Translations under genes and position numbers: made by a program
The notes under the pieces: generated by a model
What the model saw: only the letters and a program-made list of their open reading frames with translations
The model's database searches: none
Told to the model about the DNA's origin: nothing
Shown here: in pieces, positions 9,145 through 19,199 of the stretch
Layout of the letters: each line of letters starts with the position of its first letter
Position numbering within the stretch: the stretch's first letter is position 1
Assembly: GCF_000787715.1 (NCBI RefSeq)
Contig: NZ_BBPI01000005.1
Span: forward strand, 1 to 64,000
Direction: 5' to 3'
From: Sphingomonas parapaucimobilis NBRC 15100
Lineage (GTDB): Bacteria > Pseudomonadota > Alphaproteobacteria > Sphingomonadales > Sphingomonadaceae
Length of the DNA stretch: 64,000 nucleotides

Positions 9145-9172
9145 TGCGGGTTTGCGGCTGGGGGGATTCCCC

Positions 9173-9324
9173 TGGCCTTCGACTTCGCTCAGGCTGAGCG
9201 GGGGTTGGTGTTCGCTCCCACCTCCGTGCGCGCTGAGCCAAGTCGAAGCGCACGCCGACACAGCAGTTGCGCGCAAAAGTCATAGGTCCCCGCTCCGTTC
9301 AGCCTGAGCCAAGTCGAAGGCCAC
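9173..9324. repeat. Cluster of three dispersed sphingomonad repeats (type A)
   Basis: Three copies of a short dispersed element with the core TTCGACTTCGCTCAGGCTGA lie at about 9173-9205 (forward), 9222-9253 (reverse, degenerate) and 9291-9324 (reverse). Forward and reverse copies can pair into a long hairpin, so they may act as 3'-end structures after the transglycosylase gene. Other clusters occur at 16011-16163, 23095-23196, 35984-36147 and 62427-62599. Confidence 0.85.
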
Positions 9325-9378
9325 GCCGCGCCGCATCCAAAACGCCCCCGAAACCCCCGATCGGACGTTCACCCCGCC

Positions 9379-9906
9379 ATGCCCATCGATACGACCCGCA
9401 ACTTCACCCCCGTCCGCATCGCGGTCCTGACCGTCTCCGACACCCGCTCGCTGGCCGAGGATCGCTCCGGCGACACGCTCGCGGGCCTGCTCACCGACGC
9501 CGGTCATGAACTCGCCGACCGCACCATCCTGCGCGACGATGCTGACCAGATCGTCGCACAGCTCAATCGCTGGATCGACGACGCCAGCATCGACTGTATC
9601 CTGACCACCGGCGGCACCGGCGTCACCGGCCGCGATGTCACCCCCGAAGCGGTCGAGCGCGTCGCGACCAAGATGATCCCCGGCTTCGGCGAGCTGTTCC
9701 GCTGGCTGAGCTATCAGACCATCGGCACCTCGACCATCCAGTCCCGCGCCTGCGCCTGTGTGGCGCGCGGCACCTATATCTTCGCGCTCCCCGGCTCGAC
9801 CGGCGCGGTCAAGGACGCCTGGAACGGCATATTGCGCGACCAGCTCGACAGCCGCCACCGTCCCTGCAACTTCGTCGAGTTGATGCCCCGCCTGCTGGAG
9901 CAATAA
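9379..9906 (+). CDS. moaB: Molybdenum cofactor biosynthesis protein B
   Basis: 175 residues of the MoaB/MogA fold, which binds molybdopterin and adenylylates it during molybdenum cofactor assembly. The family motif [15 protein letters not shown] is at about residues 75-90, followed by the [17 protein letters not shown] segment. It has the normal length of MoaB. No other molybdenum-cofactor gene is nearby. It ends exactly where the convergent VOC-family gene ends, with no spacer and no visible terminator. Confidence 0.92.
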   Translation: MPIDTTRNFTPVRIAVLTVSDTRSLAEDRSGDTLAGLLTDAGHELADRTILRDDADQIVAQLNRWIDDASIDCILTTGGTGVTGRDVTPEAVERVATKMIPGFGELFRWLSYQTIGTSTIQSRACACVARGTYIFALPGSTGAVKDAWNGILRDQLDSRHRPCNFVELMPRLLEQ

Positions 9907-10239
9907 TCAGTCGGCCTGCATCGCCGCGAGTTCATGCCCGTCGACATCGCTAAAGTGAAAGCGCCGCCCGCCCGGAAAGGCGAAGATCGGCACGACGACC
10001 GCCCCGCCTGCCGCCTCGACCGCCGCCAGCGTCGTGTCGAGATCATCGACCCGGATGACCGGCAGCGGCGCCTTAACCCTGTCCGATGCGGCATCGAGCC
10101 CGACATCGGTATCCCCGCTCATCGTCGCGGCATAATCCGGCCCGAAATCGGTGAAGGTCCAGCCAAACGCCTCCGCATAAAAATGCTTCGCCGCCGCCCG
10201 ATTACCGACCGGCAATTCCAAATATTCCAGCCGCGCCAT
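9907..10239 (-). CDS. VOC-family glyoxalase/bleomycin-resistance-fold protein
   Basis: 110 residues with the vicinal-oxygen-chelate fold pattern: LEYLELPVGNRAAAKHFYAEAFGW at the N-terminus and RRFHFSDVDGHELA at the C-terminus, where metal ligands usually sit. Substrate is unknown; proteins of this size are usually small dioxygenase-like or binding proteins. It is convergent with moaB and divergent from the radical SAM gene. Confidence 0.8.
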   Translation of the reverse strand: MARLEYLELPVGNRAAAKHFYAEAFGWTFTDFGPDYAATMSGDTDVGLDAASDRVKAPLPVIRVDDLDTTLAAVEAAGGAVVVPIFAFPGGRRFHFSDVDGHELAAMQAD

Positions 10240-10341
10240 TCGCCCCTCCGTTCTCGATGCGTTCCGATGATGGTCGAATCGTCACGTCGCCGCAAGCCCC
10301 ATAGGCTTGCACGCGCGTTCGCTTTATGTTCTATTCGGATC

Positions 10342-11409
10342 ATGCCGAAGATCGCAGCTCGAGGGGCCACCCACAACGCGACGAGCCGACGCTTCGCCCT
10401 GCCGGAGCGGGAGGCGGATGGCGACTGGCTCGACGCCCGGTCGCTGGTCGACGGCGCGCCGCCGCCGCTGCGGACCAGCGTGACGGTCCTGACGCCACGC
10501 ACGATCCTGACCCGAAACAGCTCACCCGACGTGCCGTTCAGCCAGTCGATCAACGCCTATGCCGGGTGCGAGCATGGCTGCATCTATTGCTTTGCCCGGC
10601 CGACCCACGCCTATCACGACCTGTCGCCGGGGCTGGATTTCGAGAGCCGCCTGTTTGCCAAGCCGGATGCCGCCGCGTTGCTTCGCGCCGAGCTGGCCAA
10701 GCCGGGCTACCGCGTCGCGCCGATCGCGCTGGGCACCAATACCGACCCATATCAGCCGATCGAGGGTGAGTGGCGGATCACGCGGTCCATCCTGGAAGTG
10801 CTGGCGGAAACGGATCATCCGGTGGCGATCACCACGAAGTCCGACCGCGTGGTGCGCGATATCGATATCCTCGCCCCGATGGCGGCCAAGGGGCTGGCGA
10901 CCGTGTGCGTCTCGGTCACGTCACTCGATGCCAAGGTGGCGCGCACCGTCGAACCGCGCGCGCCGACGCCCGAGCGAAGGTTGGCTGCAGTCGCGAAACT
11001 GGCGGCGGCGGGTATCCCCACCTATGTCTCGATCGCACCCGTCATCCCCGCGATCACCGATCACGAGATCGAACATCTGGTCGCCCGCGCCGCCGAAGCG
11101 GGCGCGCGGCATGCCTTCTTCATTCCGGTCCGCCTGCCGCATGAGGTCGCGCCGCTGTTCCGCGCCTGGCTGGACACGCATTTCCCCGACCGGGCGGGTA
11201 AGGCGATGGCGATCATCCGGTCCTTGCGCGGCGGGCGGGACAATGATCCCGATTTCTTCACCCGGATGAAGGGGCAAGGGCCGTGGGCGGACCTGCTGCG
11301 CGTCCGCTTTCACCGTGCCTGTCGGCGGCACGGGCTCAATCTGGATCGGCCCATGCTCGACACCAGCCGGTTCCGTCCGCCCAAAGGGCCGCAGGGCGAG
11401 TTGTTCTGA
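10342..11409 (+). CDS. PA0069-family radical SAM protein
   Basis: 355 residues from the ATG at 10342 (MPKIAARGATHN). The radical SAM cluster ligands are in CEHGCIYC (Cys 76, 80 and 83), preceded by the SINAYAGCEHGC context typical of this family. It resembles spore photoproduct lyase-like enzymes and is annotated only as PA0069 family in other genomes; no reaction is established. The frame is open to 9934, but the extra residues overlap the opposite VOC gene and look non-coding. No obvious operon partner except the tiny gene 48 nt downstream. Confidence 0.9.
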   Translation: MPKIAARGATHNATSRRFALPEREADGDWLDARSLVDGAPPPLRTSVTVLTPRTILTRNSSPDVPFSQSINAYAGCEHGCIYCFARPTHAYHDLSPGLDFESRLFAKPDAAALLRAELAKPGYRVAPIALGTNTDPYQPIEGEWRITRSILEVLAETDHPVAITTKSDRVVRDIDILAPMAAKGLATVCVSVTSLDAKVARTVEPRAPTPERRLAAVAKLAAAGIPTYVSIAPVIPAITDHEIEHLVARAAEAGARHAFFIPVRLPHEVAPLFRAWLDTHFPDRAGKAMAIIRSLRGGRDNDPDFFTRMKGQGPWADLLRVRFHRACRRHGLNLDRPMLDTSRFRPPKGPQGELF

Positions 11410-11457
11410 GGATCGTCCTGCCTGTCCAAGGCGTTATGCGATGGAAGGAGAAATGCC

Positions 11458-11592
11458 ATGATGACCGACCCCGAACAGACCAGCCCGGACAATATTCCGA
11501 ACGAGGATGAGGCGGACACCTCCGGCGGCGGCTATGGCAATCACGGTGATGCCGATGAGGCAGGGCAGGATTGGCGTGAAGTCGGCGGCTGA
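11458..11592 (+). CDS. Small acidic protein, 44 residues
   Basis: An ATG at 11458 is preceded at good distance by AAGGAG and opens a 44-codon frame rich in Asp, Glu and Gly (it begins MMTDPEQTSPDNIPNEDEAD and contains SGGGYGNHGDADEAG). The strong ribosome-binding site and biased composition support a real gene. It lies 48 nt after the radical SAM gene and could be co-transcribed. Function unknown; the composition suggests an intrinsically disordered protein. Confidence 0.6.
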   Translation: MMTDPEQTSPDNIPNEDEADTSGGGYGNHGDADEAGQDWREVGG

Positions 11593-11662
11593 TACAAGAC
11601 CAGCATGACGGAGCCGGGGACCTGGTTTACGGCCAGTAAGCAACAAAGCTGGCAGCTGCATA

Positions 11663-11784
11663 TTCCTTCCCTGTAAGGGGAAGGGGACCAGCGTAGCTGG
11701 TGGAGGGGTATCGCCGGTCTCGATGGCGGGGCACCCCTCCGTCAGGTCTGACGGCCTGCCACCTCCCCTTCCAGGGCAGGAATA
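11663..11784. repeat. Long intergenic palindrome (type B)
   Basis: About 120 bp. Its outer arms are complementary: TTCCCTGTAAGGGGAAGG on the left and CCTCCCCTTCCAGGGCAGG on the right. Inside are GGAGGGGTATC and CACCCCTCC blocks. The same architecture appears at 19716-19857, 32914-33040 and 51625-51719, so it is a dispersed family. It sits just beyond the 3' end of dnaE and could help terminate transcription. Confidence 0.7.
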
Positions 11785-11828
11785 GGAGGTGTCCGTGTTC
11801 GCCGAACACTCGTCGAAGGCGTGCCGTC

Positions 11829-14800
11829 CTACCCCACCAGCGCCAATCGCGCCTCGGACGACTTCATCGCCACCGCCTTCACGCCGGGCAAATCCTCGAT
11901 ATGACTGGCCAGTTCGGCGTCGAGCAGGAAGTTCCGCCCCAGCGTCAGCAGCGTATCGCCCTCCGGCCCCTCGATCCGCGCGCGGACCTCGCCCCGGCCG
12001 TTGCGCAGCGGATCGAGCATCGCATGCAGCGCCTTGAACGCCACCTTGTCGGTCACCGTCACCTCCACCACGAATTTGGCGGTGCTGGCGAGGCCATCGA
12101 ACAGCTGCACCCGCTTGACGCTGACGCGCGGAGCTTCCTCACCCGGTCGGCGGTCCAGCTCGACGGTAATGAGCGCACAGTCGCCTTCCTTCGCCGCCTT
12201 TTCCAGATCCGCCGCGACCGAGTCGTCGAAACAGGTCGCCAGAAACTGCCCCGTCGCGTCCGACAGCTGCGCCATCATGTAGCGCTTGCCGCGCGCCGAT
12301 GTCCGCCAGCGCGCATCCTCGACCAGCGCCGCCATGGTCGCGCCGATCCGCGCGCCGTCGTCGGGGATAACGAGGTCGGTCAGCGAGGTATAGGTCCGCG
12401 CACCGTGCATCTTGGCGATATGCGCATGGCGGTCGACCGGGTGCGCCGAGAAATAGAAGCCGAACGCCTCTTTTTCTTGCTCCATCCGCTGCGACAGGGT
12501 CCAGCGGGTCCCGCTCGGCAGCTTGATCGCGTCGCCCGCGACTTCGGTTTCACCGAACAGTCCGCCCTGCCCGCTCGTCCGCCCCTCATGGGTGCGCGCG
12601 GCGATGGCGAGGACGGTTTCGGCGACCGCGTGGACGCCCGCGCGATTGGCTTCGATGCCGTCGAACGCACCCGCCGAAGCCAAGGTCTCCAGCTGGCGCT
12701 TGTTCATCAGGCGCGGATCGACCCGCTTGGCTAGCGCATCGAGCGAAGCGAAGGCGCCACCCGCCTGCCGCTCGACGACCAGCTTCTCCATCGCCCCCTC
12801 GCCCACCGACTTAAGCGCGCCCAGTGCATAGCGGACGGCCAAGCCATCCTCATGCGCCTCGACATCGAACTCGGCCTGGCTGGCGTTGATGCAGGGTGGC
12901 AGCATCGTCACCCCCATCCGCCGCGCGTCGTCGACGAAGATCGCCAGCTTGTCGGTCAGCGCCATGTCATAGCACATCGACGCGGCGTAGAATTCGTGCG
13001 GATGATGCGCCTTCAGCCACGCCGTCTGATAGGCAAGCAGCGCATAGGCAGCCGCATGGCTCTTGTTGAAGCCATAGCCTGCGAACTTGTCGATCAAGTC
13101 GAACAGTTCATTGGCCTTTTGCGCCGGGATGCCGTTCACCTCCTGGCATCCCTTGACGAAGATGGCGCGCTGCGCATCCATCTCCGCCTTCACCTTCTTG
13201 CCCATCGCGCGACGGAGAAGATCCGCGCCGCCCAGCGAATAGCCCGCCAGGATCTGGGCGGCCTGCATCACCTGTTCCTGATAGACGAAGATGCCGTAGG
13301 TTTCGGACAATATCTGTTCGAGCAGGGGATGCGGGTAGATGATCTCCTCGGTCCCCTGCTTGCGTCGGCCGAAGCTGGGGATATTGTCCATCGGACCCGG
13401 CCGGTACAGCGACACGAGTGCGATGATGTCGCCGAAATTGGTCGGTCGCACGGCGGACAGCGTGCGCCGCATCCCTTCCGATTCCAGCTGGAACACGCCG
13501 ACCGTGTCGCCCTTCTGGAGCAGGGCATAGGTCGCCTCGTCGTCCCAGAGCAGCGCGCCGAGATCGACCACGACCCCGCGCTTGGCGAGCAACTGCACCG
13601 CCTTTTGCAGGACCGACAGGGTCTTCAGGCCCAGGAAGTCGAACTTGACCAGCCCCGCGCCCTCAACGAACTTCATGTCGAACTGCGTCACCGGCATGTC
13701 CGAGCGCGGATCGCGGTAGAGCGGCACGAGCTGCGCCAGCGGCCGGTCGCCGATCACCACACCGGCGGCGTGGGTGGACGAGTGGCGCGGCAGGCCCTCC
13801 AGCTTGGTGGCGAGATCGAGCAACCGGCGGACCTGGTTGTCGTTGGCATATTCCTTCGCCAGTTCGGGCACGCCGTTCAGTGCGCGCTTCAGGTCCCAGG
13901 GATCGGTCGGGTGGTTGGGCACCAGCTTGGCGAGCCGGTCGACCTGACCATAGCTCATCTGAAGCACGCGGCCGGTGTCCTTCAGCACCGCGCGCGCCTT
14001 CAGCTTACCGAAGGTGATGATCTGCGCGACCTGATCGCGACCATATTTCTCCTGCACGTAGCGGATGACCTCGCCACGCCGGGTTTCGCAAAAGTCGATG
14101 TCGAAGTCGGGCATCGACACGCGTTCCGGGTTCAGGAAGCGCTCGAACAGCAAACCCAGCTTCAGAGGATCGAGATCGGTGATGGTCAGCGCCCAGGCGA
14201 CGACCGAGCCCGCGCCCGAACCACGCCCCGGACCCACGGGAATGTCGTGATCCTTGGCCCATTTGATGAAGTCGGCCACGATCAGGAAGTAGCCGGGGAA
14301 ACCCATCTGGATGATGATGTCGACCTCGAACGTCAGCCGCTCGTGATAGGCCTCGCGCCAGCCGGGTTCGCCCTCGCCCTCCAGCTCGGCGATACGGTCG
14401 AGCCGCGCCTCCAGACCGGCGGTCGCGTCGCGGCGAAGCATCGCCGCCTCGCCCTCGCGGTCGCCCGCCAGGCTGGGCAGGATGGGCTTGCGCCACGGGG
14501 CCATGACGGCGCAGCGCTGTGCAACGACCAGCGTGTTCTCGATCGCCTCGGGCAGGTCGGCAAAGAGCTGCTTCATCATCTCGGCGGGCTTGAGCCACGC
14601 CTCGGGACAGCTTTTCGGGCGATCGTCCATTTCGACATAGGTCGAATTGGCGATGCACAGCATGGCGTCATGCGCGTCGCGGAACCCGCTATCGGTGAAA
14701 CAGCAGGGGTTCGTCGCGACCAGCGGCAGGTCGCGGTCATAGGCCAGGTCGATCAGGTCCTGCTCGGCCGCCGCCTCGATGGGGTCGTCGCGGCGCGCGA

Positions 14801-15317
14801 GTTCGACATAGAGCCGGTCGCCGAAGATCGCCTGCAACCGGTCGGCATAGGCCTTGGCCCGATCCGGCTGCCCTTCGGCGAACAGGCGCGCGATACCCCC
14901 CTCGCCGCCCGCGGTCAGCGCGATCAGGCCCTTGCTGAACTTCTCCAGCGTGTCGAACCCGACATGCGCGGCCAGCTCGATCGGCCGATCCAGATGCGCC
15001 GCCGACACCAACGCGCACAGATTGTCATAGCCGGTCATGTCCTGCGCATAGAGCGCGACCCAATCGACCACCGCGCCGACATTGTCGGGCATGTCGGGAC
15101 GCGCGATGCCCAGCATCGTGCCGATGACCGGCTGCACGCCCGCCTTCTTCGCGGCGTCCGAAAAGGCCATGGCGGCATATAGCCCGTTGCGGTCGGTCAG
15201 CCCGGCGGCGGGAAAGGCATTCGCCTTGGCCTGCGCCGCAATCGCCTTGGGATCGATCGCGCCGTCGAGCATCGTGAAGGAGGAAAAGATGCGAAGCGGC
15301 ACATATCCGGAATGCAT
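11829..15317 (-). CDS. dnaE: DNA polymerase III alpha subunit
   Basis: 1162 residues, the replicative polymerase. Domain order: N-terminal PHP domain (about 1-275), palm and thumb with the catalytic PDFDIDFC motif at about residue 403, fingers, then helix-hairpin-helix, OB fold and C-terminal domain. The PHP metal-binding His positions are substituted (PLRIFSSFTMLDG, LTDRNGLYAA), as in many DnaE1 proteins that rely on a separate epsilon exonuclease. The start MHSGYVPLRIF is preceded by a GGGATGGGGG stretch. It is divergent from the HdeD-like gene. Confidence 0.97.
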   Translation of the reverse strand: MHSGYVPLRIFSSFTMLDGAIDPKAIAAQAKANAFPAAGLTDRNGLYAAMAFSDAAKKAGVQPVIGTMLGIARPDMPDNVGAVVDWVALYAQDMTGYDNLCALVSAAHLDRPIELAAHVGFDTLEKFSKGLIALTAGGEGGIARLFAEGQPDRAKAYADRLQAIFGDRLYVELARRDDPIEAAAEQDLIDLAYDRDLPLVATNPCCFTDSGFRDAHDAMLCIANSTYVEMDDRPKSCPEAWLKPAEMMKQLFADLPEAIENTLVVAQRCAVMAPWRKPILPSLAGDREGEAAMLRRDATAGLEARLDRIAELEGEGEPGWREAYHERLTFEVDIIIQMGFPGYFLIVADFIKWAKDHDIPVGPGRGSGAGSVVAWALTITDLDPLKLGLLFERFLNPERVSMPDFDIDFCETRRGEVIRYVQEKYGRDQVAQIITFGKLKARAVLKDTGRVLQMSYGQVDRLAKLVPNHPTDPWDLKRALNGVPELAKEYANDNQVRRLLDLATKLEGLPRHSSTHAAGVVIGDRPLAQLVPLYRDPRSDMPVTQFDMKFVEGAGLVKFDFLGLKTLSVLQKAVQLLAKRGVVVDLGALLWDDEATYALLQKGDTVGVFQLESEGMRRTLSAVRPTNFGDIIALVSLYRPGPMDNIPSFGRRKQGTEEIIYPHPLLEQILSETYGIFVYQEQVMQAAQILAGYSLGGADLLRRAMGKKVKAEMDAQRAIFVKGCQEVNGIPAQKANELFDLIDKFAGYGFNKSHAAAYALLAYQTAWLKAHHPHEFYAASMCYDMALTDKLAIFVDDARRMGVTMLPPCINASQAEFDVEAHEDGLAVRYALGALKSVGEGAMEKLVVERQAGGAFASLDALAKRVDPRLMNKRQLETLASAGAFDGIEANRAGVHAVAETVLAIAARTHEGRTSGQGGLFGETEVAGDAIKLPSGTRWTLSQRMEQEKEAFGFYFSAHPVDRHAHIAKMHGARTYTSLTDLVIPDDGARIGATMAALVEDARWRTSARGKRYMMAQLSDATGQFLATCFDDSVAADLEKAAKEGDCALITVELDRRPGEEAPRVSVKRVQLFDGLASTAKFVVEVTVTDKVAFKALHAMLDPLRNGRGEVRARIEGPEGDTLLTLGRNFLLDAELASHIEDLPGVKAVAMKSSEARLALVG

Positions 15318-15435
15318 CCCCCATCCCTATCCGACCGCGCGTGATTCGACCAGTGCGGAACCCGGCCGTCGGAACACCGCCCAAGCCGATCGGTTATGCC
15401 AACAGAAGAACCAATCCAGATCAGGGCGAACGACG

Positions 15436-16002
15436 ATGACCGACAGCGACCGTTCCTTTGCCGCCTCTTTCCAGCCCGGCGCGGGTTGGGGCTGGATCCT
15501 GGCCTATGGCATCCTGTCGGCGCTGCTCGGGCTGGCGGCGTTCCTGTTTCCGGTCCCTGCGACACTGGCGGCAACGCTGGTGATCGGGGCCTTCTTCATC
15601 GCCTCGGGACTGGTGTCGATCGGCGCCGGCATTTTCGGCAAGGGCCATGAGGGGCGCGGCTATGCGATCGGGTTCGGGCTGGTGTCGCTGATCATCGGGC
15701 TGATCATGGCGCTGGAGCCTGCCACGGGTGCGATCTCGATCACGCTGCTGGTGACCGTGTGGCTCGGCCTGCGTGGGGCATTGGAGATCGGGCTGGGCGC
15801 ACGGATGCGGCGGCGGCGCGGGTGGATGATTGCGCTGGGCGTGCTGAACATCCTGCTCGCACTGTTTGTGCTGGCAACGCTGCCGTGGAGCGCGATGACG
15901 CTGCCGGGTTATATTCTGGGGCTGAGCTTCCTGTTCGGCGGGATCACCGCCATCGCCTCGGCGCTGGACCATAAGAAGGGGGCGAGCGCGTTTTCGATTT
16001 GA
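15436..16002 (+). CDS. HdeD-like/DUF308 membrane protein
   Basis: 188 residues with six hydrophobic segments arranged as three pairs, e.g. WILAYGILSALLGLAAFLFP, AISITLLVTVWLGLRGALEIG and YILGLSFLFGGITAIASAL. The pattern matches the DUF308/HdeD family of inner-membrane proteins. HdeD of Escherichia coli is linked to acid resistance, but the activity is unknown. The ATG at 15436 (MTDSDRSFAASF) is chosen; the frame is open upstream only because it runs antisense to dnaE. A repeat cluster follows the stop. Confidence 0.8.
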   Translation: MTDSDRSFAASFQPGAGWGWILAYGILSALLGLAAFLFPVPATLAATLVIGAFFIASGLVSIGAGIFGKGHEGRGYAIGFGLVSLIIGLIMALEPATGAISITLLVTVWLGLRGALEIGLGARMRRRRGWMIALGVLNILLALFVLATLPWSAMTLPGYILGLSFLFGGITAIASALDHKKGASAFSI

Positions 16003-16010
16003 GCGGGCAA

Positions 16011-16163
16011 AACCCCGTTCAGGCTGAGCGTAGTCGAAGCCCATGCCCCGGCATCCGCCAAAAGGGCACGGTTACCCTTGGCCTTCGACTTCGCTCAGGC
16101 TGAACGGAGGTTGGGAATAATAGTTCGCCCCGTTCAGGCTGAGCGTAGTCGAGGCGCAGGCTC
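16011..16163. repeat. Type A dispersed repeats, paired copies plus one
   Basis: A reverse copy (GTTCAGGCTGAGCGTAGTCG at about 16017) faces a forward copy (TTCGACTTCGCTCAGGCTGA at about 16085), with a spacer almost identical to that of the 23095-23196 pair (GCATCCGCCAA core). A third reverse copy is at about 16131-16152. The pair lies between two convergent genes and could form a bidirectional terminator-like hairpin. Confidence 0.85.
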
Positions 16164-16167
16164 CGCC

Positions 16168-16646
<479 letters not shown>

Positions 16647-16650
<4 letters not shown>

Positions 16651-17240
16651 GCGTGTTTCCCCAGCAGATAGTCGAGATTGGCCCGGACGCCCGGCCATTC
16701 GCGGTCGATGATCGAATAGACGACGCTGTCGCGGATGCGCCCATCGGCCATCACCTGATGCCCGCGCAGCACGCCGTCCTTCCTGGCGCCCAGCCGCTCG
16801 ATCGCCGTCTGGCTGCGCGTGTTCAGCGTATCGGTGCGAATCTGGATCGCCTGGCACCCCATGACCTCGAAGGCATGGGCCAGCAGCATCCGCTTCGCCT
16901 CGCTATTGACGCCGGTCCGCTGGACGCGGGTGGCGTAGAAGGTGCCGCCGATCTCCAGCCGACGATGCTGGGCCGCGATCCGCATATAGCGCGTGGTGCC
17001 GACGACCTCGCCGCCCGGCGTCTCGACCGTGAAGATCAACGCGCGGCCCACGTCGCGCTCTTTCAGCGCCGCCGCCAGCCACCGCTCGGGCGTCTTCATC
17101 ATCGCCACATTGGCGAAGAAGATATTCCAGAGATCGCCCTCGCGCGCCACCTCGACCAGCGCTGGCAGGTCAGCCTCGGCAAAGGGGCGGAGCGTGACGT
17201 GGCGGCCGGTCAGCGTCGGCGTCTCGGTCCAGACGCTCAT
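16647..17240 (-). CDS. GNAT-family N-acetyltransferase (RimJ/RimL-like)
   Basis: 197 residues with the pattern of the RimJ/RimL branch: [18 protein letters not shown] at the N-terminus, [33 protein letters not shown] in the middle (acetyl-CoA-binding region) and [22 protein letters not shown] near the end. Acetylates an N-terminal or small-molecule amine with acetyl-CoA; substrate not predictable. Overlaps lolD upstream and the glutathione peroxidase gene downstream by 4 nt each. Confidence 0.88.
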
Positions 17241-17956
17241 TGCAGGCGCCCTTCGTGGAGGCGAACCACCCGGTCCATCTTCAGCGCCAGCCGTTCGTTA
17301 TGCGTCGCGACCAGCGCCGCCGAGCCCTCGCCGCGGACCAGGCGTAGGAACTCGTCGAGCACGATTTGCGAGGTATGCTCATCAAGATTGCCCGTCGGCT
17401 CGTCGGCCAGCACCAGCGGCGGCTGGTTGGCGAGCGCGCGGGCGACCGCCACCCGCTGCTGCTCGCCGCCGGACAGCTGGCTCGGCCGGTGCGTCAGCCG
17501 GTGGCCAAGGCCGAGCGCGGTCAGCAATCCCTTCGCCCGCATTTCGGCGGCCTCGGGCATCGCACCCTTCACCAGCTGCGGCAGGACGACATTCTCGATC
17601 GCGTTGAAGTCCGGCAGCAGATGGTGGAACTGATAGACGAAGCCGAGATAGTCACGCCGCGCGACGGTGCGACCATGCGAGTCCAGCTTCGACACCTCCT
17701 CGCCCGCAATGCGGATCGAGCCGGAGAAACCGCCCTCCAACAGACCCACCGCCTGCAACAGCGTGGACTTACCCGAACCGGACGGCCCGAGCAGCGCGAC
17801 GATCTCGCCCGGCGCGATGGCCAGGTCGACGCCGCGCAGCACCTCGATGGTCTGGCCCCCCTGGGTGAAGCTGCGGGACAATTCGCGCGTGGCCAGCACG
17901 GGCTCGGCGGCATGGGGCTGGGCGACCGTTCCCATGCGGATGATCGGATCATTCAT
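17237..17956 (-). CDS. lolD: Lipoprotein-releasing ABC transporter ATP-binding protein LolD
   Basis: 239 residues. Powers release of outer-membrane lipoproteins from the inner membrane to LolA. Walker [10 protein letters not shown] at about residues 57-65, signature [15 protein letters not shown], and Walker [13 protein letters not shown] are all intact. It overlaps the lolC gene by 8 nt, and the immediate neighbourhood with the LolC/E permease fixes the assignment among otherwise similar MacB-type ATPases. Confidence 0.93.
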   Translation of the reverse strand: MNDPIIRMGTVAQPHAAEPVLATRELSRSFTQGGQTIEVLRGVDLAIAPGEIVALLGPSGSGKSTLLQAVGLLEGGFSGSIRIAGEEVSKLDSHGRTVARRDYLGFVYQFHHLLPDFNAIENVVLPQLVKGAMPEAAEMRAKGLLTALGLGHRLTHRPSQLSGGEQQRVAVARALANQPPLVLADEPTGNLDEHTSQIVLDEFLRLVRGEGSAALVATHNERLALKMDRVVRLHEGRLQ

Positions 17957-19199
17957 AGCGCAGCACCTGAACCGGGTCCGTGCTCGCCGCCTTCCAGGCG
18001 GGGTAGAGCGTGGCGAGGAAAGAAAAGACGAGCGCCATCGACGCGATCACGACGATCTCGACCGGATCGGGCTTGGACGGCAACTCGGTCAGATAGCGGA
18101 TCGAGGGGTCCCAGAGATTCTGACCGGTCACGAACTGGACGAAATTCACCACCGCCTGACGATAGAACAGGAACACCGCACCCAGCCCCAGGCCGGCGAC
18201 CGTACCCAGCGCGCCGATGATCGTGCCCACCGTCATGAAGATGCGCATCAGCCCGCCGCGCGTCGCCCCCATCGTGCGCAGGATCGCGATGTCGCGCGTC
18301 TTGGCGCGGACCAGCATGATCAGCGAGGACAGGATGTTGAACACCGCGACCAGGATGATGATCGACAGCACGGTGAACATCGCCACCCGCTCGACCGCCA
18401 GCGCCTCGAACAGCTGCGCGTTCATCGTCCGCCAGTCGGCGATGACCGCGCGCCCGCCCAGCTTGTCGGCCAGCGGCGCCAGTATCTGGCCCACCCGGTC
18501 GGCGTCGACCGTCTGCACCTCGACCATGCCGACCGTGTCGCCCATCAGCAGCAGGGTCTGCGCATCCTCGATGGGCATGATGACATACGCCTTGTCATAG
18601 TCGTACACCCCGATCTCGAAGATGGCGCCGACCGTATAGCTGACGATGCGCGGCACGGTGCCGAACGGGGTCGTCTGCCCCTGCGGACTGATCAGCGAAA
18701 TTTCCGAGCCGACCTGCGCACCCAGCGCCTCGGCCAGGCGGCTGCCGATCGCGATGCGGCCGCTGCCCGGCGTGATGCTGTTCAGATTGCCCATGATGAT
18801 CTTGGAGCGGATGGCCGAATTGCCACGGATATCGGCGACCCGCATGCCGCGGACCAGCACCGCCTCGACCCGGCCGTTATAGCTGGACATCAAAGGCTGT
18901 TCGATCATCGGCACCGCGCTGGTGACACCGGGCGTGGCGCGCGCATCACGCACGATGTCGCGCCAGTCGGGCAGGCGTCCGCCCACCCCCTGCACCACGG
19001 CATGGCCGTTCAAGCCGACGATCTTGTCGAACAGCTCGGCGCGAAAGCCGTTCATCACGCTCATGACGATGACGAGCGCGGCGACGCCCAGCATGACCGC
19101 GACCAGGCTGATCGAGGCGACCAGGAAGATAAACGCCTCTCCCTTGCCCGGCAGCAGATAGCGCCGGGCGATCATCCGTTCATAGCGTGACAGGATCAT
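17949..19199 (-). CDS. lolC: Lipoprotein-releasing ABC transporter permease LolC/E
   Basis: 416 residues from the ATG at 19199 ([18 protein letters not shown]). The N-terminal transmembrane segment ([33 protein letters not shown]) is followed by a large periplasmic domain, and three more membrane segments lie at the C-terminus ([62 protein letters not shown]). As usual in alphaproteobacteria there is a single LolC/E-type permease, presumably a homodimer. The frame is open 83 codons further upstream, but that part has no family similarity. Confidence 0.92.
   Translation of the reverse strand: MILSRYERMIARRYLLPGKGEAFIFLVASISLVAVMLGVAALVIVMSVMNGFRAELFDKIVGLNGHAVVQGVGGRLPDWRDIVRDARATPGVTSAVPMIEQPLMSSYNGRVEAVLVRGMRVADIRGNSAIRSKIIMGNLNSITPGSGRIAIGSRLAEALGAQVGSEISLISPQGQTTPFGTVPRIVSYTVGAIFEIGVYDYDKAYVIMPIEDAQTLLLMGDTVGMVEVQTVDADRVGQILAPLADKLGGRAVIADWRTMNAQLFEALAVERVAMFTVLSIIILVAVFNILSSLIMLVRAKTRDIAILRTMGATRGGLMRIFMTVGTIIGALGTVAGLGLGAVFLFYRQAVVNFVQFVTGQNLWDPSIRYLTELPSKPDPVEIVVIASMALVFSFLATLYPAWKAASTDPVQVLRYE

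Noticed and set aside
6499..9276. Minus-strand open frame of 925 codons opposite the UDG-like and lytic transglycosylase genes
   Set aside because: Low-complexity Arg/Gly/Ala composition and perfect antisense relation to two motif-bearing genes. Treated as a reading-frame artefact.
12852..15182. Plus-strand open frame of 776 codons inside dnaE
   Set aside because: Antisense to the replicative polymerase with an intact PDFDIDFC motif; no independent evidence.
11829..15317. Loss of PHP-domain metal ligands in DnaE as a novelty
   Set aside because: Substitution of PHP residues is common in DnaE1 proteins that use a separate proofreading exonuclease; not unusual.
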